Notes under the pieces: model-generated | What the model was told of the DNA's origin: nothing | What the model saw: only the letters and a program-made list of their open reading frames with translations | Database searches by the model: none | In this document: positions 43,082 to 52,281 of the stretch, piece after piece | Layout of the letters: every line of letters starts with the position of its first letter | Numbering within the stretch: the stretch's first letter is position 1 | Translations under genes and position numbers: made by a program | NCBI GenBank assembly: GCA_016218825.1 | Contig: JACRCV010000065.1 | Location: 1 to 60,524 of the forward strand | Length of the DNA: 60,524 nucleotides | From: Deltaproteobacteria bacterium | GTDB lineage: Bacteria; Myxococcota; XYA12-FULL-58-9 | Reading direction: 5' to 3'

Positions 43082-43312
43082 GGGGCCTCCGGTCACCGCG
43101 CCAGGAAGGTCGCGCTCGCGGTGCACCGATGGGAGATGCAACCGCCGGGCCAGAGGCCGCCGCCGGCTCGCGGTGTAACTATACGTAAAAACTCATGTAG
43201 TTGGGGGCGGCCGGGGACGACCGCGGCGGGTGCGATCTGCAGGTCCCGATCGCACCGCGCTCGGAGGCGGTTGCGGTGATCTTCGGGGTCGCAGGACCGC
43301 CGCGTGCGGTGC

Positions 43313-43328
43313 CCCGTCTGCAGACGGG
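43313..43328. terminator. 16-bp palindrome after the MFS gene
   Basis: CCCGTCTGCAGACGGG is a perfect palindrome beginning 15 bp past the MFS stop. It has no T-tract. It could be a terminator stem or an operator for the lipoprotein gene 230 bp downstream. Confidence 0.35.
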
Positions 43329-43343
43329 CGGGCGGGGTCCGGA

Positions 43344-44633
43344 CTACTCGCTGACCAGCTCGACCTTGCCGATCTTGGCGCGGTCGGCCGGGAGGGTGCG
43401 GGACGCGAGCAGGAACAGGCCGGACGCCAAGAGGCCCGCGACCGGCGCGACGAGGAGCGCGGTGCCGATGTCGCCGGTGGCGTCGGAGACCGCGCCGACG
43501 ATGACCGGGGAGTAGGCGCCGCCGAGCAGGTACATCGACAGCACGCACACGCCCCACGAGGTGGCGCGCAGGCCGGGGTGAACGACGTCCTGGGTGATGG
43601 CGCCGCCGGGGGCGAGGTAGGCGGTGGTGAGGATGCCCCAGAGGACGAGGCAGGCGAAGCCGGCGCTGGAGCTGCCGAGGACGAGCGCCACCGCGAGCAG
43701 GCCGGCCGCGAGCGCCGAGGTGGTCGCCGCCGACAGCGCCCGACCGCGGGGGTTCACGCGACTCCAGCGATCGCCGAGGAAGCCGCCGAGCGGCGAGCCG
43801 ATGAGGGCGAGCACCAGCACCAGGCCCGCCTTCTTGCCGGCCGCCGCCAGATCGAGGCCGTAGGTGCGCGACAGGTAGACCGGCAGCCACGCCAGCATCG
43901 CGCTGGAGACGAACACGTTCATCGCGAAGGCGACATAGGTGAGCCGCAGCGTCTTTACCTTGACCAGCGTCGCGACCGCGCGCCCCATGCCGTCGGCGGC
44001 GCCGCCGGCAACGCTCTTGTAGTCGCGCAGGAAGAAGGTGGCGATCGCGAGGACCACGCCGGGGACGGCGAAGACCAAGAACGGCGTCGACCACGAGCCG
44101 GTGCGGCTCGCGAGCACGCCGCCGAGCACGGTGCCGAGCGCCGCGCCCACCGGGATCGAGGCGTTGAAGGCGCCGAGCACCTTGGCGCGCTTCTCCTCGG
44201 GGAACGCCGCCGACAGCATCGCGGTGCCGCCCGACGAGAAGCCCGCCTCGCCGACGCCGACCAGACCGCGCATCACCAGCAGGGTCGCGAGGCCGCCGGC
44301 GAAACCGGTCAGCGCGGTGGCGGCGCTCCAGGCGATCGCCATCAGCGCGATGCCCTTGCGGCGGCTCCAGCGATCGACGAGGAACGCCACCGGCAACGCG
44401 AAGCCGGCGACGCAGACCAGGAACGCGGTCTGCAGCAAGCCGAGCTGGGCGTCGGAGAGCCCGAGGTCGGCCTTCATCTGCTCGGCGACCGCCGCCATGA
44501 CGTTGCGGTCCATGTAGTTGAGCATGTAGAGCAAGAACATCAACACCAGCGTCGCGACGCCGCTCTTCTTCGCGCTGTCGGCGAACGCCGTAGGTGCGCC
44601 TGTGCCTTGCATCCCTGCCGCTGACTGAGCCAT
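43344..44633 (-). CDS. Major facilitator superfamily transporter (Spinster-like)
   Basis: A 429-residue membrane protein with about 12 predicted helices. The first helix (ATLVLMFLLYMLNYMDRNVMA) has the NYMDR signature common in Spinster/anion-type MFS carriers, and the loop between helices 2 and 3 carries VDRWSRRKG, the MFS motif A. A central positively charged loop separates the two halves. ATG 44631-44633 has GAGGGG upstream. It lies 110 bp downstream of the GH31 lipoprotein gene on the same strand, so uptake of a released product is possible. The substrate cannot be told from sequence. Confidence 0.9.
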   Translation of the reverse strand: MAQSAAGMQGTGAPTAFADSAKKSGVATLVLMFLLYMLNYMDRNVMAAVAEQMKADLGLSDAQLGLLQTAFLVCVAGFALPVAFLVDRWSRRKGIALMAIAWSAATALTGFAGGLATLLVMRGLVGVGEAGFSSGGTAMLSAAFPEEKRAKVLGAFNASIPVGAALGTVLGGVLASRTGSWSTPFLVFAVPGVVLAIATFFLRDYKSVAGGAADGMGRAVATLVKVKTLRLTYVAFAMNVFVSSAMLAWLPVYLSRTYGLDLAAAGKKAGLVLVLALIGSPLGGFLGDRWSRVNPRGRALSAATTSALAAGLLAVALVLGSSSAGFACLVLWGILTTAYLAPGGAITQDVVHPGLRATSWGVCVLSMYLLGGAYSPVIVGAVSDATGDIGTALLVAPVAGLLASGLFLLASRTLPADRAKIGKVELVSE

Positions 44634-44743
44634 TGGTTGCCCCTCGCTGTGGAGATTTCGTAGGACCGGAAACGGCGGAGCGGACCACAACCGACGGCGC
44701 GGTGTAAAGGGAAATGCGCGTCAGCACCGATGCGCTCTGCGCC

Positions 44744-47227
44744 CTAAGGGAGCCGGAGCACGTCCCACCGGATCCGCCGCGCCGGACCGCTCGCGAACGA
44801 CAGCCGCAGATCTCTGAAGACGACGGTCGACGCGGGCTGTAGATCGCTGTTGACCTGGATCCGCGTGACGTCGCCGCGCGTGCTTTCGACGTAGCAGAGG
44901 GCGCAGGTCGGGATGTCCGCGGGGTCGGCGGCGGTGAGGCCCTGCGGGTTGCCGCCGTCGGTGGTGGTGCGCTCGGCGACGAGGGTCGTGCCGTCGGCGA
45001 GGGTCAGCGTCGCTTCGCCGGCGGGGCCGAGGGCGGCGATGACGTCGAGGCGGTCCGCGACCCGATCGGCGGTCACGACCGATTCGACGGTCGCCGCCGT
45101 CGAGGGCGCCAAGGTCTCGACCGCCGGGTCGAGCAGCGGCAGCAGATGATCTTCGAGGATCAGGAGCGGCACCTTCGCGAGCGGCGCGTCGATGTCCACC
45201 GCGCCGCCGCCCACGAACAGGCGGCCGTCGTCCAGATCGACGTAGCGACCCGGCGGCAGCCAGACGTGACGGGCGGTCTCCTTGCGCCTGACGACCGGCG
45301 CCGCGAACAAGGACGGGCCGAGGAAGAAGGCGCCGTCCGTCTCCCAGGCAGCGGGCTCGGCGGGGAAGGAGAGCAGCGGGTGGCGCATGAGCGGCGTGCC
45401 GCGCGCGTGCGCCTCCTCTGCGAGCACCATGAAGTAGGGCTGCAGGCGGGTGTGGAGGCGAGCCAGCGCGGCGTAGATCGCGGTGGTCTCGGCGTCGCTC
45501 CACAAGGTCCACTTGTCGCGGTCGCCCAACAGGTAGGCGCAGGCGTTCTGGTCCTGCATGATCGGCGACAGCGCGCCAACCGCCGCCCAGCGCAGGTAGA
45601 TCTCCTTGTCGCGCGGCGCGTCGTCGTAGCACTTGTAACCCGAGATGTCGCTGCCCCAGTAGGGCACACCGGAGAGCGCCAGGTTCAAGCCGCCGCGCAG
45701 CGCCGCCGGCAGCCCTTGGGTCTCGTCGAAGCTCGCCTCGGCGTCGCCGCCCCACACCGCGGGCACGACGGCCTGGGTCCCGGCGTAGCCGGAGCGCACG
45801 AAGAACAGGTAGTCGTTCGGCCGCACCGCCTCCAACAGGTCGAAGGCCGCCTTGGCCGACAGCACCGGATAGACGTTGTGGACCGCGTCGCCGCGCCGGC
45901 CGTCGGCGAAGCGCCAGGCGCGCTCGGTGTATTCGCCGAAGTCGTGCATCCAGCCGTCGTAGCCGAAGTCGAGGCTCCGCGTCAGGAGGCGCTGGAACCA
46001 CGCCACCCCGGCGGCGTCGGTCAGATCGATCTGCGACAGGGTCTGCAGCCGGCCGCTGATGAACCAGGTCTCGCCGGGGCTGCCGTAGCTGTCGGTCGCG
46101 AACAGGTGGTGGTCGACGCCGTAGGCGTAGTCGGCGGCGCCGTTGGCGTCGCTCTTCGAGACGTAGGGGTTGTTGTACGCCATCACCTTGAAGCCGTTGG
46201 CGTGCAGGGTCTCGACCCACGACCGCAGCGCGTCTTCGCGTCCGGTCTGCGACGACGCCGGCAGGAAGTGGACCGCGTCGTCGATGCCGGTGGTGGGCAC
46301 AAGATGGGCGCGCAAGAGCTGCCACTCGGGCACGCCCGCGACCGTGGCGCTCGGGCTGACGCGGCGGCGCGGGCCGAAGACCCAGGGCGCCGGGATCGGC
46401 GGCCGGCCGCTGTCGCCGGTGTAGGCCTCGAGGATCGCGTACGGGTCGTCGTCGACGTACACCGAGAGCGCCAGGCGGTCGCTGTCCACCGCCAGACGCC
46501 AGGCGTCGTCGCGCTCGCTCCCCAGGTGCATCTCGCTGCGGTAGGTGGTGTCGAGGTAGAGCCCGTAGCCGGCGCTGGACAGCATGAACGGCACCGGGAA
46601 GTAGGTCATCGACGGGCCGTTCGGGGTCGGGTTTTCGGCCGCCGGCGGCGCCCCTTCGCCCTGGCCGACGCCGGCCTCCTCGGCCCAGCTGTAAAGCGAC
46701 CAGCCGCGATGATCGCTCGTGGCGTAACGCTCGCCGAGGCCGAAGAAGTGCTCGCTCGCCGGGAGCGTGAAGGCGAGGGTGGTCTTGGTGTGCTTGCCGG
46801 CGGGATCGGGCGCCACCATCGGTGTGGCGCTGCCTTCGATTCGGACCCGGCCGCGCTCCAGGTGCACCACCAGCGTCAGCGTCGTCTTGTCCTTTTCCAT
46901 CACCAAGGTGGCGGCGGTCGCCGACACGTGGGTGGCGCGCGCAGAGGCGGCCCGGCGCCAGGGGCCTTCGCGGGGCACGAAGCCGTCCCAGCCGGGGATC
47001 AGCTGCGAGAAGGTCTCGGGATCGTCGATCGCCGCCGCGAACGCGCCGTAGGCTCCCTGGTCGCCGGCGAAGGTCCGGAGCACCTCGCGCCCGGCGCCGT
47101 TCAGGATCCGCAACGCGAAGGGATCGAGCTCGACGTCCACGGCGACGCCGTCGCTCTCGAGGTGGACGGACGTCGGTTGACCGCAGCCGAGGGCGAACAG
47201 GAGCAGGGCCGGTAGAGCGGTGCGCAT
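44744..47227 (-). CDS. Glycoside hydrolase family 31 lipoprotein
   Basis: An 827-residue exported hydrolase. The signal is lipoprotein-type (LPALLLFALGC, lipidated Cys15). A beta-sandwich N-terminal domain precedes the TIM barrel. The nucleophile Asp is in GWMHDFGEY (about residue 429) and the acid/base Asp in VWGGDAEASF (about residue 495). The WMxDFGEY form and SGVPYWGSDISGY segment are close to the YihQ sulfoquinovosidase branch, but the sulfonate-binding residues were not checked, so plain alpha-glucosidase is equally possible. The C-terminal region is a GH31-type beta domain. It acts outside the cytoplasm and precedes the MFS carrier. Confidence 0.9.
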   Translation of the reverse strand: MRTALPALLLFALGCGQPTSVHLESDGVAVDVELDPFALRILNGAGREVLRTFAGDQGAYGAFAAAIDDPETFSQLIPGWDGFVPREGPWRRAASARATHVSATAATLVMEKDKTTLTLVVHLERGRVRIEGSATPMVAPDPAGKHTKTTLAFTLPASEHFFGLGERYATSDHRGWSLYSWAEEAGVGQGEGAPPAAENPTPNGPSMTYFPVPFMLSSAGYGLYLDTTYRSEMHLGSERDDAWRLAVDSDRLALSVYVDDDPYAILEAYTGDSGRPPIPAPWVFGPRRRVSPSATVAGVPEWQLLRAHLVPTTGIDDAVHFLPASSQTGREDALRSWVETLHANGFKVMAYNNPYVSKSDANGAADYAYGVDHHLFATDSYGSPGETWFISGRLQTLSQIDLTDAAGVAWFQRLLTRSLDFGYDGWMHDFGEYTERAWRFADGRRGDAVHNVYPVLSAKAAFDLLEAVRPNDYLFFVRSGYAGTQAVVPAVWGGDAEASFDETQGLPAALRGGLNLALSGVPYWGSDISGYKCYDDAPRDKEIYLRWAAVGALSPIMQDQNACAYLLGDRDKWTLWSDAETTAIYAALARLHTRLQPYFMVLAEEAHARGTPLMRHPLLSFPAEPAAWETDGAFFLGPSLFAAPVVRRKETARHVWLPPGRYVDLDDGRLFVGGGAVDIDAPLAKVPLLILEDHLLPLLDPAVETLAPSTAATVESVVTADRVADRLDVIAALGPAGEATLTLADGTTLVAERTTTDGGNPQGLTAADPADIPTCALCYVESTRGDVTRIQVNSDLQPASTVVFRDLRLSFASGPARRIRWDVLRLP

Positions 47228-47241
47228 GGCGCGACCCTATA

Positions 47242-47270
47242 GCCGATCGGTGGGCGGGTGGTCTATCGGC
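47242..47270. promoter_or_regulatory. Inverted repeat between divergent genes, possible operator
   Basis: GCCGAT (47242-47247) and ATCGGC (47265-47270), 17 bp apart, lie 15 bp upstream of the GH31 start in the 93-bp gap shared with the GyrI-like gene. Spacing is consistent with a dimeric regulator site. Confidence 0.3.
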
Positions 47271-47320
47271 CTCCGAGCTGCTATGCAGGGGTGGTCTGAC
47301 GGGCGAAGAAGGGGGTGCAC

Positions 47321-47938
47321 ATGCTCAAGAAGACGTTGTTGACGGTGGCGGCGGTTGTCGTGATCGTCTTGGGGGTAGGGTTCTACTGGCTGTGGCGCGG
47401 TCCGGACTTGAGCGCTTACGAGCGCTTCCGCGACCCGGCGATCGTGTCGATGCCGCGAGCCAGGGTCGTGCTCGTCGAGGTCGACGGCCACCCGGAGGTG
47501 GTCGGAGGACAAGCGTTCGGGGCGCTCTTCGACGCCTATTTCAGCCTCGAGGGTGTGGCGAAGGGACCGGGAATGCCGGCGCCGCGGGCGCGCTGGCCGC
47601 AGACCGCGCGGGACACCGAGCCGCGGTGGAAGGGCCGCTACGCGATGCCGGTGCCCGACGCGATCGTTGCGGTGCCACCGAGCGACCCGGGCAAACCGTT
47701 GCAGGCGAAGCTAGACACTTGGGAGTACGGCGACGTGGCGCAGATCCTCCATGTCGGCCCCTACGACCAAGAGGAACCGACCATCAGGCGTCTGCACGCT
47801 TTCATCAAGGACCAGGGGCTAGAGGCGTTCGGCGACCACGAAGAGGAGTACCTGCGCGGCCCGGGGATGTTCGGCAAGGGCGACCCGCAGCAGTACTACA
47901 CCCTGATCCGCTATCGGGTGCGCGAGCAGGGCGGCTGA
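47321..47938 (+). CDS. Membrane-anchored GyrI-like effector-binding protein
   Basis: A 205-residue protein. ATG 47321 follows AAGGGGG; the first 28 residues form a transmembrane helix (LLTVAAVVVIVLGVGFYWLW). The C-terminal 80 residues (GDVAQILHVGPYDQEEPTIRRL ... YYTLIRYRV) are a GyrI-like/AraC effector-binding fold, usually a pocket for cationic hydrophobic molecules. Here the pocket is tethered to the membrane and faces outward, without a DNA-binding domain. It may bind or sequester a small molecule. Confidence 0.72.
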   Translation: MLKKTLLTVAAVVVIVLGVGFYWLWRGPDLSAYERFRDPAIVSMPRARVVLVEVDGHPEVVGGQAFGALFDAYFSLEGVAKGPGMPAPRARWPQTARDTEPRWKGRYAMPVPDAIVAVPPSDPGKPLQAKLDTWEYGDVAQILHVGPYDQEEPTIRRLHAFIKDQGLEAFGDHEEEYLRGPGMFGKGDPQQYYTLIRYRVREQGG

Positions 47939-48017
47939 CGGCCTCGGCCGAATCCATCCCTCCACAAGGCGACCGGCGATCGCGCTGCGAGAGGAGCCGC
48001 CGGACGGGGCGTTCTAC

Positions 48018-49574
48018 ATGAGCTTTCGAGTACGCGGATGGTCGTGGGTCGCGCTGCTGGGGTGCCTAGGGGCGCGGGGGCTGCATGCCGCCGAGCCACC
48101 ACCGGCGCCGGCTCCGGTCATCGAGAAGGTGCTGGTGCTCGAGCTGGTCTCGGCTGGGGTTGATCCGAGCCTGGCCAAGAACCTCTCCGAGGTGCTGGCG
48201 CAGGCGATCCGTACGGCGCTGCCGCAGGCCGCGGTGCTCGCGCAGAGCGACATGAAGAGCATGCTGGAGCTCGAGCGGCAGCGTGATCTGCTGGGGTGCA
48301 CCGAGGACGTCAGCTGCCTCGCCGAGATCGGCGGTGCGCTCGGGGCCGATCACCTGATCGTCGGCTCGGTCGGCAGCGTCGGCAAGCTCTACGTCCTGAG
48401 CATCAAGCTCCTGGACGCTGCCCACGCCCGGACGGAGCGCCAGGTCTCGGCCGACGTCGCGGCGCAGGAGCACCTGCTCGAGGCGACCCGACAATGGGGC
48501 ACGAACCTGGTGTCGCCGGCCGCCCCGGCGGGGGTCGGCTACCTCGACGTCCGCGGTGACGGCGTCGTCAGCGTCGACGGCAAGGCGGTCGGCGCCGCAC
48601 CCGTGGATCGGATCCGGATCGCTGCCGGCTTCCACGTCGTGGCGCTCGGCGGCCCCCCCGCGACCCGGGCGCGCGAGCGCCGCGTCGAGGCCGCGCCCTA
48701 TGAGACCATCCGCGTCGACTTCGGCAGCGACGAGGCCGAGCGCGCCGGCGATCCCGTGCGAACGGCGGCGCGGCTCGAGGTCGAAAGCGACCCGCCGGGC
48801 GCCAACGTCAGGTTGGACGGCGTGGCGGTCGGCGCGACCCCGGTCGCCGTGGCCGCGGTCGCCCCTTCGGTGACCCACACGGTCGCGGTCGTGCTCGACG
48901 GCTTCGACGACCAGGAGCTGGAGGTGACCCTGAGCCCCGGCCAGACGCGCGCGCTGCGCGTCGCGCTGACGGCGCGGCGACCGGCGGCGTGGCTGCTGCT
49001 CCAGGTCGGCTTCGCCTATTTTCAGCCCGGCATGTTCTCCGGCGGGCACGACCTCGGGGTCACGGTGGTGGACGCCACGGGCACTGCTCGGGCTGCCGAC
49101 ACCTTTGCCCTGAAGCAGGCCGCGGCCGGGTTCATCGTGACCGCCGCCGCGGTGTTCGCTCGGCACCACGAGATCGCCGCGAGCTTCACGCGCGCCGACA
49201 TCACCCTGAAGACCGACGAGCGGGAGTACGCGTCCACCACCGCCGGCTCCGGGTCTCTCCTGCGCGGCGTCATCGGCTACCACTACGTCGCTTCACTGCC
49301 GATCTTCGTGCGCCCGTATGCCGGGCTGATGCTGGGCGTGCAGCGCGAGACGATCGCGGAGAGCGCCCTCGACGTCCCGACGACGGCCATCGGGCTCTAT
49401 TGGCAGGGGCCGACGCGGCACGCGGACAACTTTGCGCTCGACGTGACCGCCGGGGCTCGGGCCGAGCTCCCGCTGCAGATGCTCATCGACCTCAGCTGGC
49501 GCTTCAACCTCGCGGCGCTCAAGGCCGGATTGCTCATCAACTGCGTGACGTTCTCGGTCGGGGCGTATCTGTAG
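48018..49574 (+). CDS. Exported PEGA-domain protein with barrel-like C-terminus
   Basis: A 518-residue protein with a signal peptide (WSWVALLGCLGARGLHA). Residues about 35-165 resemble the TolB/FlgO-type nucleator domain (VLVLELVSAGVDPSLAKNLSEVL, GADHLIVGSVGSVGK). Two PEGA-like units follow (VVSVDGKAVGAAPV and VRLDGVAVGATPV). The last 190 residues are strand-rich (LLQVGFAYFQPGMF ... TFSVGAYL) and end like an outer-membrane barrel. The ribosome site before ATG 48018 is weak. Function in the envelope is unknown. Confidence 0.75.
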   Translation: MSFRVRGWSWVALLGCLGARGLHAAEPPPAPAPVIEKVLVLELVSAGVDPSLAKNLSEVLAQAIRTALPQAAVLAQSDMKSMLELERQRDLLGCTEDVSCLAEIGGALGADHLIVGSVGSVGKLYVLSIKLLDAAHARTERQVSADVAAQEHLLEATRQWGTNLVSPAAPAGVGYLDVRGDGVVSVDGKAVGAAPVDRIRIAAGFHVVALGGPPATRARERRVEAAPYETIRVDFGSDEAERAGDPVRTAARLEVESDPPGANVRLDGVAVGATPVAVAAVAPSVTHTVAVVLDGFDDQELEVTLSPGQTRALRVALTARRPAAWLLLQVGFAYFQPGMFSGGHDLGVTVVDATGTARAADTFALKQAAAGFIVTAAAVFARHHEIAASFTRADITLKTDEREYASTTAGSGSLLRGVIGYHYVASLPIFVRPYAGLMLGVQRETIAESALDVPTTAIGLYWQGPTRHADNFALDVTAGARAELPLQMLIDLSWRFNLAALKAGLLINCVTFSVGAYL

Positions 49575-49590
49575 GCAGGCGTCACGGCGG

Positions 49591-49619
49591 TTGACGCTGG
49601 TCACCGCGTTTCGTAGAAT
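49591..49619 (+). promoter_or_regulatory. Strong sigma70-type promoter
   Basis: TTGACG (49591-49596), 17 bp, TAGAAT (49614-49619): five of six matches in each box. The leader to ATG 49649 would be about 22 nt and contains AAGGAG (49637-49642). Confidence 0.7.
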
Positions 49620-49648
49620 TCCCCGGCTCTGAACGCAAGGAGAAGAGG

Positions 49649-50134
49649 ATGGTCGACGGTATCAGTGATTTTGGGCGTGTCCTGGATGCGGCGATGCTGG
49701 AGGCTTCGACGAAGGGGCCCAAGATTGACGAAGGCACCGAGTATCGGGCGTTGGCGACTGCGATCGAACGGCGGATCAACAAGGCTGTCCCCGGCGCCGT
49801 GAAGACGACCCTATCGGTGTACATCAAGAAAGACCATGCGACCTACAAAGTCTTTCTGTCTGACAATCTGACGACCGTGAAGCAGGCTGAGACCATTGCG
49901 GCGACAGCCCGGGCCATGCTCCACGAGCTCAACCTGCATCTCAAAGACAAGCCGGCCAGCGCGCGGAAGTCCGCGGCGGACGTGGAGTTTACGTTGATGG
50001 GCCTGATCTCTGACGCCGAGGAGAGGGCGGCGCTGCTCAAGGCTCGGCCCGTAGAGGACCAACTTCGCGACTATATCGACAAGGGCGTCGTCCCGAACGG
50101 CAAGGTCAAGGAGCCTTTCAAGGTAAAGCCCTAG
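49649..50134 (+). CDS. Small unknown protein, lower-GC gene
   Basis: A 161-residue soluble protein with mixed helices and strands (KTTLSVYIKKDHATYKVFLS), no Cys and no signal. The ribosome site and the strong promoter make it a well-supported gene. Base composition is visibly lower in GC and codons end in A/T more often than in neighbours, which suggests recent acquisition or a high-expression small protein. No family is recognised. It precedes dnaK by 206 bp on the same strand. Confidence 0.7.
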   Translation: MVDGISDFGRVLDAAMLEASTKGPKIDEGTEYRALATAIERRINKAVPGAVKTTLSVYIKKDHATYKVFLSDNLTTVKQAETIAATARAMLHELNLHLKDKPASARKSAADVEFTLMGLISDAEERAALLKARPVEDQLRDYIDKGVVPNGKVKEPFKVKP

Positions 50135-50246
50135 AACGAACGGCATCGCCGAGGCCGCTCGCCCTCGCTCGAAACCCCACCGGCCGACAGGCTCTCTCGC
50201 GTTTGAGGAGCCTGAATAGACTTCTGATTTCGATGCAATTGAGCGG

Positions 50247-50275
50247 TTGACATCGAGGCCCAGGCCCCCATATTA
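50247..50275 (+). promoter_or_regulatory. Predicted heat-shock (sigma32-like) promoter of dnaK
   Basis: TTGACA (50247-50252) is followed after 13 bp by CCCCATAT (50266-50273) and TA. The RpoH consensus is CTTGAA-N13-17-CCCCATNT, so the -10 is a full match. TTGACA with an ATATTA at 17 bp also makes it usable by the housekeeping sigma. Leader about 58 nt. Confidence 0.6.
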
Positions 50276-50299
50276 GCGCCGGTACAAACGGTATTGCCT

Positions 50300-50320
50300 C
50301 GGAAATTATTGGGATTTCCG
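50300..50320 (+). promoter_or_regulatory. 7-bp hairpin in the dnaK leader
   Basis: CGGAAAT (50300-50306) and ATTTCCG (50314-50320) are perfectly complementary around a 7-nt loop (TATTGGG), ending seven bases before the GGAGGA ribosome site. It could be an operator or an RNA structure that tunes translation; it is not a CIRCE element. Confidence 0.45.
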
Positions 50321-50340
50321 ACATTCGGAGGAGCACCGCC

Positions 50341-52275
<1,935 letters not shown>

Positions 52276-52281
52276 GGTCGG

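Noticed and set aside
50135-50340. CIRCE-type operator before dnaK
   Set aside because: The inverted repeat found is 7-7-7 with different sequence; TTAGCACTC/GAGTGCTAA is absent.
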